A DNA stretch of 64,000 bases from NCBI RefSeq assembly GCF_030273315.1, contig NZ_CP127174.1, positions 2,790,001 through 2,854,000 of the forward strand. Direction: 5' to 3'. Source of the DNA: Natrialbaceae archaeon AArc-T1-2 (GTDB lineage Archaea > Halobacteriota > Halobacteria > Halobacteriales > Natrialbaceae). This document shows, piece after piece, positions 9,107-16,814 of this stretch. A program made the translations under genes and the position numbers. How positions within the stretch are numbered: the stretch's first letter is position 1; the number at the start of each line of letters is the position of its first letter. The notes beneath the pieces were generated by a model. It made no database searches and was not told where the DNA came from. It was given only the letters and a program-made list of their open reading frames with translations.

Positions 9107-9292
9107 ATGCGTACCTCTCGAGCGAAACTCCTCATCCTGATCGCGCTCGTCATCGTCGTCGTCGTCGAGCTCCGAACGGTGCTCGCGTTCTTCGGGATTC
9201 GCGTCTCCTACGCCGCGATAGCGGGACTCGGCGTCGCGGCGATCGTCGTCCTCCTGCTCTGGGCGTTGTTCCCGACGTCGGCGTCGAGATAA
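9107..9292 (+). CDS. Small two-helix membrane protein, probable oxidase accessory subunit
   Basis: 61 residues with two membrane segments (LLILIALVIVVVVEL and IAGLGVAAIVVLLLWALF), 12 bp after subunit I and on the same strand. Such a small gene closes ba3 oxidase operons in other haloarchaea. Its role is inferred from position only. Confidence 0.6.
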   Translation: MRTSRAKLLILIALVIVVVVELRTVLAFFGIRVSYAAIAGLGVAAIVVLLLWALFPTSASR

Positions 9293-9375
9293 CGACGGTC
9301 CGAGCTGCTGCGGCACTCGTTCGAGACGGGCGTGCCTCCGAAGACCTTAATTTCCCATCGTGCGAACCGGCACCC

Positions 9376-9642
9376 ATGAAACAGCTGATCGTCTACGGGG
9401 ACCCCGGCATCCGGAAGGGTGCTATCATCGAGTACGACGACGAGGAGGTCGTCTGTTTCGGCATCAACCGCAACGGCGAGTGGCACGGCCCCAGCCAGGT
9501 CCAGCTCTGGTGTACCGTCGGCGACGAGTCAGAGTTCGAGGACTACGAGAAACGAAACTTCGTTCCGCACTTCCTCGACGTAGACCACGTCGACGCCGAC
9601 GAGGTCACCGTCCGCAGAGAGCGCAGCGATCTCGCGATCTGA
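9376..9642 (+). CDS. HAH_0734 family protein (conserved, function unknown)
   Basis: 88 residues beginning MKQLIVYGDPGIRKGAIIEYDD, with the conserved INRNGEWHGPSQVQLWC segment. It is a soluble acidic protein widespread in haloarchaea and known only as a named family. It stands alone with its own short upstream region. No catalytic motif is recognised. Confidence 0.8.
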   Translation: MKQLIVYGDPGIRKGAIIEYDDEEVVCFGINRNGEWHGPSQVQLWCTVGDESEFEDYEKRNFVPHFLDVDHVDADEVTVRRERSDLAI

Positions 9643-9739
9643 CCGACGGCCTTTACTCTCGGGAGCGTTCACCCCGAACCGATGGCCCGGATCGCAAGCG
9701 TCGTGAGCCCAGCGTCTCGGTCGGACACGGCCGTCTTCG

Positions 9740-10192
9740 ATGGCTAACTCGTTCACCGAGGCGGTACGGGTTCGCCTCAAAGCCTTGCTCTCGAGTACGC
9801 GACTCGGCCAGTTCGCCTCCGTGGGCGTCGTCGGTGCGACCGTCGACACCTTCGCGTTGTTCCTGCTAGTCGAGGTTACGATTCTCGGCCCCGTCGGGGG
9901 AAAAGTGCTCGCCTGGGAACTCGGAATCGTGGTCATCTTCGTAATCAACGAACGCTGGACGTTCGCAACCTACGGCGACCCGGGGGCCCGGGCGCTCGGA
10001 CGGCGGTTTCTGCGCTCGAACGCTGTCAGGTTCGCCGGGTTTATCGTCACACTGACCGTTCTTACGATCCTCGTCTACTGGTTCGACGTCTGGTATCTGG
10101 CCGCGAACGTGATCGGGATCGGCGTCGGATTCGTCGTCAACTACACCTGTGAGAGCCTCTACACGTGGAAGGTCCACCGCGACGGGAGATAG
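9740..10192 (+). CDS. GtrA family membrane protein
   Basis: 150 residues with four membrane helices (FASVGVVGATVDTFALFLLV; AWELGIVVIFVINERWTF; VRFAGFIVTLTVLTILVYWF; LAANVIGIGVGFVVNYTCE). GtrA proteins are thought to move lipid-linked sugars across the membrane. The NERWTF and NYTCESLYTWK motifs fit the family. No glycosyltransferase is adjacent; the next feature is the initiator tRNA. Confidence 0.88.
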   Translation: MANSFTEAVRVRLKALLSSTRLGQFASVGVVGATVDTFALFLLVEVTILGPVGGKVLAWELGIVVIFVINERWTFATYGDPGARALGRRFLRSNAVRFAGFIVTLTVLTILVYWFDVWYLAANVIGIGVGFVVNYTCESLYTWKVHRDGR

Positions 10193-10252
10193 AAACCACC
10201 ATAGGGCAACCGAATCACAACCCTTAACTGTGAAAGCGGGTTACGAGTGAGT

Positions 10253-10327
10253 AGCGGGATGGGATAGCCAGGAGATTCCGGCGGGCTCATAACCCGCAGA
10301 TCGGTAGTTCAAATCTACCTCCCGCTA
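10253..10327 (+). tRNA. Initiator tRNA-Met (CAT)
   Basis: A 75-nt cloverleaf: acceptor AGCGGGA paired with TCCCGCT, anticodon arm GCGGGCTCATAACCCGC with CAT, and T arm GGTAGTTCAAATCTACC. The A1-U72 end and the GGG/CCC-rich anticodon stem identify the initiator. A CCCTTAACT box A-like motif lies about 30 nt upstream. CCA is not encoded. The last 24 nt are repeated 124 bp downstream. Confidence 0.96.
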
Positions 10328-10461
10328 CTTTTCGACGCGAACAACAGCGAGGAACGGAGTGACGAGCGTCGTGAGCGTCGAAAGTCCGACGAGTAGATTT
10401 GAGTTAGAGAGCAGCTTGCCTGCGACCGTAGTTCAAATCTACCTCCCGCTACTTTTCGACG
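10304..10461. repeat. tRNA-Met tail: direct repeat of the tRNA 3' end (10304-10337 and 10428-10461)
   Basis: 34 identical bases begin GTAGTTCAAATCTACCTCCC inside the tRNA and recur 124 bp downstream. Each copy covers the tRNA 3' end plus 10 following bases (CTTTTCGACG). Between the copies, TAGATTTGA at 10393-10401 is an inverted version of the T-arm sequence and could pair with the second copy. The second copy forms the last codons of idi. This looks like an att-type duplication or a tRNA-derived hairpin. Confidence 0.85.
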
Positions 10462-11009
10462 TCCCGACGCATCGCGATCTCGAACCACGGACAGAGCCTG
10501 AGCTGTCGGTACCATTCGGGGCGAGTGTGGAGCCGTTCGTACGGTGCCCACAGCAGCCCCGCGACCTCCTCCTCGTTGGGCTCGAGCGAGCGATCCGACA
10601 GCGTGAGCTGTAAGACGGTACAGACCTCGTGTTCGACGCCGTCGGTCTCGAAGTAGCGTTTGTACTCGAACTTGTCCGTCACGCGAAGATCGCCGTACTG
10701 GTCGGGGGTGATCCCGAGTTCCTCACGGAGACGCTGTCTGGTCGCTTCTTTCTGGGGCTGGTCCGGAGCGGGATGGGAGGCGACGGTGCCGTCCCAGTAG
10801 GTCCCCCAGAGACGTTTTTCCGGGGCGCGCTGTGCGAGCAAGACGTTGTCCTCGTGATCGAACACCAGCGCCGTAAACGCCCGGTGGCGAACGCCGTCGC
10901 CGGTGTGGGCCTCGAGGCGATCGACGACCTCGAGTTCGGTGTCGTCTTCGTCGACTGCGACGACGTCCTCACCGGCGTTCTCGTGTGGCAGATCGTCCTG
11001 CAGTGACAT
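10449..11009 (-). CDS. idi: Isopentenyl-diphosphate delta-isomerase, type 1
   Basis: 186 residues from ATG 11009 (MSLQDDLPHENAGEDVVA); 11036 is an alternative upstream start. It interconverts IPP and DMAPP, needed for archaeal isoprenoid lipids. The Nudix-like core is clear: RHRAFTALVFD, then VLLAQRAPEKRLWGTYWDG, and the box region KEATRQRLREELGI; CTVLQL and the Glu-rich EEEVAGLLW follow. The last residues (VEK, stop) fall within the second copy of the tRNA-Met direct repeat, so the present 3' end was shaped by that duplication. Confidence 0.92.
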   Translation of the reverse strand: MSLQDDLPHENAGEDVVAVDEDDTELEVVDRLEAHTGDGVRHRAFTALVFDHEDNVLLAQRAPEKRLWGTYWDGTVASHPAPDQPQKEATRQRLREELGITPDQYGDLRVTDKFEYKRYFETDGVEHEVCTVLQLTLSDRSLEPNEEEVAGLLWAPYERLHTRPEWYRQLRLCPWFEIAMRRDVEK

Positions 11010-11062
11010 ACCACGACGATCGAAGGGGAGCCACAAACCAGTGTCGACTCCGTGTCACTCGA

Positions 11063-11980
11063 TCACCGACCGGCGTCCGGGTTCGGTCGGTAGCCGTCGC
11101 CGACGGCGACCTCGAGGATGTTAGCGCTCGTTTCGAGCTCGAGGCGACCGGCTTCCAGCGGTTCGCCGTCGAGAGTGTACTCGACGGGGTCGTCGTGGCG
11201 CGTCTCGACGGTGAGCCCCGGAACCCGCCGCCTGATGACGTGGCTGGAGTCGGGATCGTCGAACAGCCACGCGAGCGCCGCGTCGCCGACGAGGTTCGTC
11301 GGCGGTGCCTCCTCGACGATGGTGACCTCGAACAGGCCGTCCTCGACGTTCGCCTGCGCCCGGCGCGCGCTCGTAAAGCGCCGACAGTTTCCGACGAGAA
11401 CGAACATCGCCTCGCCGGTCCATCGATCGTCGGAGCCCGCGGTCGTCTCGAGCGTGACCGCGAGCGGGAGCGGGTCGAACGAAGTGACGGTCTCGAGCGT
11501 CTGTAAGGCGTACGCGAGGACGCCGAACGTGCGTTTTCCAGTCGGCGTCGTCGCGGTGCTGGCCTCGGCGGTGATGCCCCCGACACAGGAGTTGACGAAC
11601 GCGCGGTCGGTTGCGATTCCGAGATCGATCCGGCGTCGCTCGCCGTTTTCGATAACCTCGAACGCCGCGTCGACGCTCTCGACGCCGACGTTCGCGGCGA
11701 AGTTGTTTCCCGTTCCGGCGGGAACGACGGCGACTGTCGTCTCCGCCAGCGCGTCGCCCGCGTAGAGCCCGTTGACGACTTCGTTTACCGTCCCGTCGCC
11801 GCCGGCTGCGGCCACGAGGTCAGCACTCGCCGCCGCTCCCTCTCGAGCTAGCCGTCTCGCGTCGCCGGCGCAGTCGGTCGTTCGGACGTCGAATCCGTGT
11901 TCGCGGGCACGCGAGGAGATCCACTCCGTGTGGTTTTCGTTCCCGCTCACCGGATTGAGCACCAGGACGCGATCGGCCAT
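11063..11980 (-). CDS. Diacylglycerol kinase / YegS-like lipid kinase
   Basis: 305 residues from ATG 11980 (MADRVLVLNPVSGN); the in-frame extension further upstream runs antisense through the PHP gene and is rejected. DAGK catalytic motifs are present: AAGGDGTVNEVVNGL near residues 60-75, VVPAGTGNNFAANVG, and the C-terminal LEVAVGDGY strand. Such kinases phosphorylate a membrane lipid hydroxyl (diacylglycerol, or archaeol-type lipid in archaea). It is divergent from the PHP gene, with 51 bp between starts. The exact lipid is unknown. Confidence 0.9.
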   Translation of the reverse strand: MADRVLVLNPVSGNENHTEWISSRAREHGFDVRTTDCAGDARRLAREGAAASADLVAAAGGDGTVNEVVNGLYAGDALAETTVAVVPAGTGNNFAANVGVESVDAAFEVIENGERRRIDLGIATDRAFVNSCVGGITAEASTATTPTGKRTFGVLAYALQTLETVTSFDPLPLAVTLETTAGSDDRWTGEAMFVLVGNCRRFTSARRAQANVEDGLFEVTIVEEAPPTNLVGDAALAWLFDDPDSSHVIRRRVPGLTVETRHDDPVEYTLDGEPLEAGRLELETSANILEVAVGDGYRPNPDAGR

Positions 11981-12031
11981 ACGTCGCCTTCGAGAGCAAG
12001 AGGCAAATTCCCTGGCCCCGTGTACGCCGAC

Positions 12032-12739
12032 ATGTTCGCCGTCGATCTGCACGCGCACACGCGCTTCTTCCATGGCTGTCATAGCCTGGGCGATCGGTTC
12101 GACCCCCTCGGCTTCCGGCTGCTCGCGTGGGCCGTCTCCCGTCGCGGTCTCGACGGCGTCGCGACGACCAACCACGATTACTACACGCCGTTTTCCAGTT
12201 CGTCGGTCGTCACGATCCCCGGGATCGAGGTCTCGACGACCCACGGTCACGTGCTCGTCGTCGGCCCGGATCCCCCGACGGAGACGGTACCGCTCGAGTA
12301 CACGCCCACCGAGACGGTCGAGCTGGCTCACGAGCGCGATTGTGCCGCGATCGTCGCACATCCGTTTCGCAACAGCACGGTGGCCGACCTCGAGGACGTT
12401 CCGTTCGACGCGATCGAAGTAAACGGCAAACATCCCCGGACGCGGCCGCTGGTCGAGCGCGTCGCCGACGCACACGACGTACCGCTGGTCGGTGGAAGCG
12501 ACGCACACGCTCCGTTCGAGGCCGGCCGCGCATACACGGTGATCGACGCCGACCGTCTCACGCCGACGTCGGTCGCCGACGCGATTCAAGACGGCCGCGT
12601 CGAGCCCCGCGTCGCAAAGAGCCATCTCGACGGCGTGCTTAGACGCGCCTACCGGGAGCTTCATCGCCGAAAGCATCCCGACGACGTCCTCGCACGGCCG
12701 ACACCGGGCGTCGGATCGCCGCCAGGAGAGCGCGACTGA
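12032..12739 (+). CDS. PHP-domain metal-dependent phosphoesterase
   Basis: 235 residues from ATG 12032 (MFAVDLHAHTRFFHG). PHP metal motifs are visible: DLHAHT, TTNHDYYTP, the IPGIEVSTTHGHVLVVG stretch, AAIVAHPFR and VGGSDAHAP. It resembles small archaeal PHP proteins of the TrpH/YciV type, which cleave phosphate esters or 3',5'-nucleoside bisphosphate. The substrate is not known. A basic C-terminal tail (RRAYRELHRRKHPDD) is present. Confidence 0.9.
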   Translation: MFAVDLHAHTRFFHGCHSLGDRFDPLGFRLLAWAVSRRGLDGVATTNHDYYTPFSSSSVVTIPGIEVSTTHGHVLVVGPDPPTETVPLEYTPTETVELAHERDCAAIVAHPFRNSTVADLEDVPFDAIEVNGKHPRTRPLVERVADAHDVPLVGGSDAHAPFEAGRAYTVIDADRLTPTSVADAIQDGRVEPRVAKSHLDGVLRRAYRELHRRKHPDDVLARPTPGVGSPPGERD

Positions 12740-13041
12740 CGTCCGCGCACCGATCGATCTGCGATCGGAGAGAAACCGGGTCTCTCGTTGACCGTTTATA
12801 AACTGGGGCGAGGGCGTGTGGACGGTACACACCCGCATCAGGCCCCCTGCCAACGGTTTTCAGTGCTCTGTCGACCGATACATTTAAATTGTCTGGAACA
12901 GTAGTTGCCGGTACCAGAACGCCACCGGCGTGGCGCGTATCGCTCGATGATCGATGACAGGGAATCTTATTCACGAGGTTTCGCAGGTCACGAGCGGACG
13001 CTATCGCCGGTGCGGGTATGGCACAGAGGTTTGACTAACAC
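12740..13041. other. Intergenic region with two AT-rich promoter-like boxes
   Basis: The 302-bp interval holds TTTATAAACTGG at about 12796 and GATACATTTAAATTG at about 12880. The second lies about 150 nt before the coiled-coil start, so that gene may have a long leader or an unseen small RNA may begin here. No gene is supported. Confidence 0.35.
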
Positions 13042-13923
13042 ATGGTAGACGAATCACAGAACATCGAACTCACAGAAGACGACCTCGAGAACAAATCGAA
13101 AGGACAGCTCATCAAGATGGCCGGTCAGCTCCGGGACCGGCGAAACGAGCTGAACCAGATGGCCTCGGAACGGGCCTCCAAACGCGACGAGCTCAACGCG
13201 AAGACCCGCGAGAAAGTCGACGAAGCCCAGGAACACCGCGAGAAACGCGACGAGCTCAACGAGCAGGTCCAAGAGCACAAATCGAAACGTAACGAACTCA
13301 ACGCCGAGGCCAACGAGCTGTTCGACCGCGTCGACGAGCTCAAATCCGACATGGAGCTCGACGAGGGCAAGGACTTAGAAGAACTCGAGGAGGAGATCGA
13401 AGACCTCGAGTTCAAACAACAGACCGAGGTTCTCTCGAGCGAAGAGGAAAAAGAGCTCATCGAGAAGATCGAGGCCAAACGCGAGGAGTACGAGAACCGA
13501 AAGCAGAAACTCAAAGGCAGCGACGAACTCGAAGAGCTCCGCGAGGAGGCAGAGGAAGTCCGCTCGGAAGCCTCGAAACACCACCAGAAAGTGACGGAGC
13601 TCGCGGACAAGGCCCAGGAACATCACAACGAGATGATCGAGGCCTACCGCGAGGCCGACGACATCCGCGACGAGGCCGACGAGATGCACGAGAAGTTCGT
13701 CGAGGCCCAGGAGGCAGCTGACCGCCACCACGAGGACTTCGTCCGCGTCCAGAAGCGCCTGCGCGAGCTGGACAAGAAAGAGGAAGAAGAGCGCAAATCC
13801 GAACGCGATAAGAAGAAAGAAGAGGCCAAAGAAGAGGCCGAGGAGATCTATCAGAAGTTCAAAGAGGGCGAGACGCTGGATACCGAGGATCTGATGAAGC
13901 TTCAGAAGACCGGCCTGCTCTGA
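13042..13923 (+). CDS. Long coiled-coil protein, COG1340-type
   Basis: 293 residues, almost entirely charged heptad coiled coil (repeated RDELN and EHREKRDELNEQV units, then AEEVRSEASKHHQKVTELAD). The C-terminal 30 residues are more ordered (EIYQKFKEGETLDTEDLMKLQKTGLL) and are the best-conserved part of this archaeal family. It is often mislabelled phosphoserine phosphatase; no such motif is present. A structural or nucleic-acid-associated role is possible but unproven. The ATG follows GACTAACAC with no strong ribosome binding site. Confidence 0.85.
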   Translation: MVDESQNIELTEDDLENKSKGQLIKMAGQLRDRRNELNQMASERASKRDELNAKTREKVDEAQEHREKRDELNEQVQEHKSKRNELNAEANELFDRVDELKSDMELDEGKDLEELEEEIEDLEFKQQTEVLSSEEEKELIEKIEAKREEYENRKQKLKGSDELEELREEAEEVRSEASKHHQKVTELADKAQEHHNEMIEAYREADDIRDEADEMHEKFVEAQEAADRHHEDFVRVQKRLRELDKKEEEERKSERDKKKEEAKEEAEEIYQKFKEGETLDTEDLMKLQKTGLL

Positions 13924-14026
13924 TTGTGGATATCTGACCCGATACGACAGGAGACGGGACGACCAGATTCGATTCGACCCGATCCGCTGTGATACGAGCT
14001 GGTTCTGTCACTCTCGAGTGAACTCG

Positions 14027-14737
14027 CTACAGCAACGCAGCGACGCCGATCCAGGAGAAGAACGCGCCGAACCCGGCGAGTACGACCCCGCTTCCGAAGG
14101 CGACCAGCGGTGCAAACGCGTCGATCCGTCGTCCCATTACGACGAGTGCGGCCGGGTAGGCGACGATCCAGAGAAAGATGCCGCCGAAGAAGCCGACGAG
14201 CAGCACCGAGCTGCCCGTCTCGACGACGATTCCATCGAGCAGCGCCGAAAGCGGCTGGGCGACGTGTGCGGATAGCTCGAGCGACCCGGGTCGGACGAGA
14301 CCGACGCCGACGGTCAGCCAGAAGGCGATCTGGTAGGGGTTCGAAAGCGAGAGGAGAAACGCCTTCTGAAAGCCCGTTACACCCGCCGAGACGTCGCCCT
14401 CGACGAAGCCGGTCGCGGCGGTTGCGTTCTCGAGGGCGTCGACGGCGAAGACGAGCATGAGGAGTCCGCCGACGAGAAAGAGGACGTCCTGGATCGTCCC
14501 GTAGTGCTCGAGAACGGCGGCAACGCCCGCGAACGTGAGTACAAAAAAGAGCCCGTCGGCGAGCATCGCGCCGACGCCCGTCCGGAAACCGGAGCGCCAG
14601 CCGCGGAGGACGCTTTCTTCGGCGATGATGGCGTTCATCGGTCCCGGCGGAGCGGCGAGTGCCACGCCGAAGACGACGCCGACGATGGCGGTAGCGAGTG
14701 GCGAACTCACGGGCTGTCGTGGGTGGTGAGCGTACAA
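14027..14737 (-). CDS. LysE/RhtB-type exporter
   Basis: 236 residues, six predicted membrane helices, starting with VGVVFGVALAAPPGPMNAIIA, the LysE signature region, and later FLLSLSNPYQIAFWLTVGVG. The family exports amino acids or similar small solutes. The start may be GTG 14710 (VSSPLATAIVG) rather than ATG 14737, which would remove an odd His/Pro-rich leader. It is divergent from the rhodanese-MBL gene across 162 bp that holds two palindromes. Confidence 0.85.
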   Translation of the reverse strand: MYAHHPRQPVSSPLATAIVGVVFGVALAAPPGPMNAIIAEESVLRGWRSGFRTGVGAMLADGLFFVLTFAGVAAVLEHYGTIQDVLFLVGGLLMLVFAVDALENATAATGFVEGDVSAGVTGFQKAFLLSLSNPYQIAFWLTVGVGLVRPGSLELSAHVAQPLSALLDGIVVETGSSVLLVGFFGGIFLWIVAYPAALVVMGRRIDAFAPLVAFGSGVVLAGFGAFFSWIGVAALL

Positions 14738-14787
14738 AACGACATCGCTCCCGCTGTGTGTCGTTTCGCGGCAGTCTCTAATGACGA

Positions 14788-14825
14788 CTGTGAGTAATTA
14801 TCACAGCACTCGATAATTCACGTGA
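14788..14825. promoter_or_regulatory. Two operator-like palindromes between divergent genes
   Basis: CTGTGA and TCACAG are inverted around GTAATTA at 14788-14806, and TCACGTGA is a perfect 8-bp palindrome at 14818-14825. Both lie between the lysE-like start and the TATA-like TTTATATC at about 14869. They could bind a regulator of either gene. No regulator gene is adjacent. Confidence 0.4.
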
Positions 14826-14899
14826 TACTGCCTATAACAGGCCTCGAATACGGGAATTCGGCTGTCGCTTTATATCGATGGCCAGTGTCAGTAACCACC

Positions 14900-16081
14900 A
14901 TGGTAGAGAAGATCACTGCTACCGACCTTCGAGACAAGATCGACGCCGGCGAGGAGTTCGTCCTGTTCGACAACCGTCCCGAAGCGGATTACGAGAACTG
15001 GCACATCGACGGCGCGAAAAGCGTCGAATACTCCGCAGCCGACGACGAACTGATCGGCGACCTCGAGCGACATCGCGAGGAAGTCGAGGCGGCCGAGGAG
15101 GTCGTCACGATCTGTGCAGTCGGGAAGGCGTCGCAGGCGTTCGCCGAGTATCTCGAAGACGAGGAGGGACTCGAAGACGTCACCGTGGTCGAAGAGGGTA
15201 TGGACGGCTGGGGACAGGTCTACGACGTCGTCCCGATCGCAACCCGTAGCAACGACCTCGAGATCCTGCAGCTCCAGCGTCGCGGCAAGGGCTGTCTAGG
15301 GTACGTCGTGGGCTGTTCCCGAACCGGCGAGGCCGCCGCGATCGACGTCACGCGTCACAACCGGGAGTTTCTCGAGGCGGCTCGCGATCACGGCTTCAGA
15401 ATTACGGCGATCTTCGAGACGCACATCCACGCCGATCACTTGATGGTCGGCGGGCGCGAACTGCGCGACGAGCTCGAGGTCCCCTACTACCTGGGAAGCG
15501 AGATCGAGACCCGGGATCCCGAGTTCGAGTACGATCCGGTCGAGCCGACCGGAACCATCGAGGTCGGCGAGGTCACCCTCAAGGGAATCCACACGCCCGG
15601 ACACACGACCGGCTCGACCTGCTGGCTCGTCGAAGACGAGACGGTCATGACCGGCGATACGCTGTTCGTCGAGTCGGTCGGCCGGACCGAACTTCAGTTC
15701 GAAGGCGCGGACGCGGAAGACGCCTCGGAGATACTGTACGAGAGCCTCCAGTCGCTGATGGAACTGCCCGATACGGTGACCGTCCTGCCGGGTCACTTCA
15801 ACGTCACCAACGACGGCCGCTACGTCGGTGTCACGCCCGGCACGCCGATGTCGACGACGATCGGCTACATCCGACGGCACAACGAGATGGTGCGAATGGA
15901 CAAAGCGGAGTACGTCGAGACGGCGTTCGAGAACATCCCCGAGAAGCCGCCGAACTACGAGACGGTCATCGCGACCAACGAGGGGAAACGCGACCTCGAG
16001 AGCGAAGACGAGGCCGACGAACTCGAGCTCGGTCCGAACCGCTGTGCGGCGACCGAAGAGAGCGTCCTCGCCACTGACTGA
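14900..16081 (+). CDS. Rhodanese-MBL fusion protein, persulfide dioxygenase-like
   Basis: 393 residues from ATG 14900, preceded by TTTATATC about 28 nt upstream (probably leaderless). Residues 1-110 are a rhodanese domain with catalytic-loop Cys (VVTICAVGKAS). Residues about 120-350 are an MBL domain (ETHIHADHLMVGGREL, HTPGHTTGS, GDTLFVESVGRTEL, VLPGHF). Such proteins oxidise glutathione- or other thiol-persulfides, and the N-terminal rhodanese moves sulfane sulfur. Domain order is the reverse of the common dioxygenase-rhodanese layout. In haloarchaea the thiol would be gamma-glutamylcysteine or another substitute (inference). Confidence 0.9.
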   Translation: MVEKITATDLRDKIDAGEEFVLFDNRPEADYENWHIDGAKSVEYSAADDELIGDLERHREEVEAAEEVVTICAVGKASQAFAEYLEDEEGLEDVTVVEEGMDGWGQVYDVVPIATRSNDLEILQLQRRGKGCLGYVVGCSRTGEAAAIDVTRHNREFLEAARDHGFRITAIFETHIHADHLMVGGRELRDELEVPYYLGSEIETRDPEFEYDPVEPTGTIEVGEVTLKGIHTPGHTTGSTCWLVEDETVMTGDTLFVESVGRTELQFEGADAEDASEILYESLQSLMELPDTVTVLPGHFNVTNDGRYVGVTPGTPMSTTIGYIRRHNEMVRMDKAEYVETAFENIPEKPPNYETVIATNEGKRDLESEDEADELELGPNRCAATEESVLATD

Positions 16082-16213
16082 CCGACGCCTGTCGCTGCTG
16101 TCGGCGAGGGTATCAGAGACGTTTTCCCACGGTGTTGATTCTACTCGTTCTTTCGGGACTTGACCGCCAAGTGGGTCTGCAAACTGATTTCTGACAGATA
16201 AATATCCTAATAG

Positions 16214-16564
16214 TTACTCATCTTTCTCACGAATGCCGTACGAGGTGGGGTTAATCGCCGGCCCCAATATGATCATGACCGTGATATCCTCGGTAATCTT
16301 AAAGAAGTCGTGTTCAAGAGAGGGTTCGACGTAGACAAGATCGCCCGCTTCGATATCGTGGGTGTCATCGCCGACCCGAATTTTACCCGACCCCGAAAGT
16401 ACGTAGTACAGTTCCTCTTCGTTGTGGGGGTTCTTCGGGGCAGCACTGTCGGCGGGATACTTGCCAACGTCAACGGTGATCGGCCCAGCCTCGAGGACTT
16501 CCTTGTGTTGGAGTTCGCCCGGTTCAAGATCGTCGAGTGTGTCGGTGATTGAAACACGAGTCAT
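16214..16564 (-). CDS. Cupin-domain protein
   Basis: 116 residues forming one beta-barrel: motif 1 PHNEEELYYVLSGSGKI and motif 2 AGDLVYVEPSLEHDFFKI, with His/Glu metal ligands. It may be a small enzyme or sensor; no substrate is shown. The coding strand is less GC-rich than its neighbours. It is convergent with the rhodanese-MBL gene and separated by 132 bp. Confidence 0.85.
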   Translation of the reverse strand: MTRVSITDTLDDLEPGELQHKEVLEAGPITVDVGKYPADSAAPKNPHNEEELYYVLSGSGKIRVGDDTHDIEAGDLVYVEPSLEHDFFKITEDITVMIILGPAINPTSYGIREKDE

Positions 16565-16668
16565 GCACTGTCACTTCAGGTCCGGATCAGCTTAACGCTT
16601 CTATGCGGTAATCTCGTGAACCTGTACGTACCGTTCGTTGGATAGTCACAGAGAGAGTATCCGAGCCA

Positions 16669-16684
16669 TTCTATGACACGCTAC
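16669..16684. repeat. Solitary copy of a mobile-element terminal motif
   Basis: TTCTATGACACGCTAC matches the outer end of the inverted repeat at 63053-63077. No partner end is seen nearby, so it is a possible remnant or chance match. Confidence 0.35.
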
Positions 16685-16814
16685 CGGCTGTAGCTGGCTC
16701 TCGCCGTGAGCGCTCGAACTCGATATACCCGCAGTGGCGTCGCTTTCGCGGTTGGTGCGTGTGCAGGTACGCCGCTCAAGGTCGTCCGCCGCCGGGGTTG
16801 GATAGACGCGTCTC

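Noticed and set aside
11063-12853. Possible 596-residue protein extending the lipid kinase upstream
   Set aside because: The extension is antisense to the PHP gene; ATG 11980 begins the conserved kinase.
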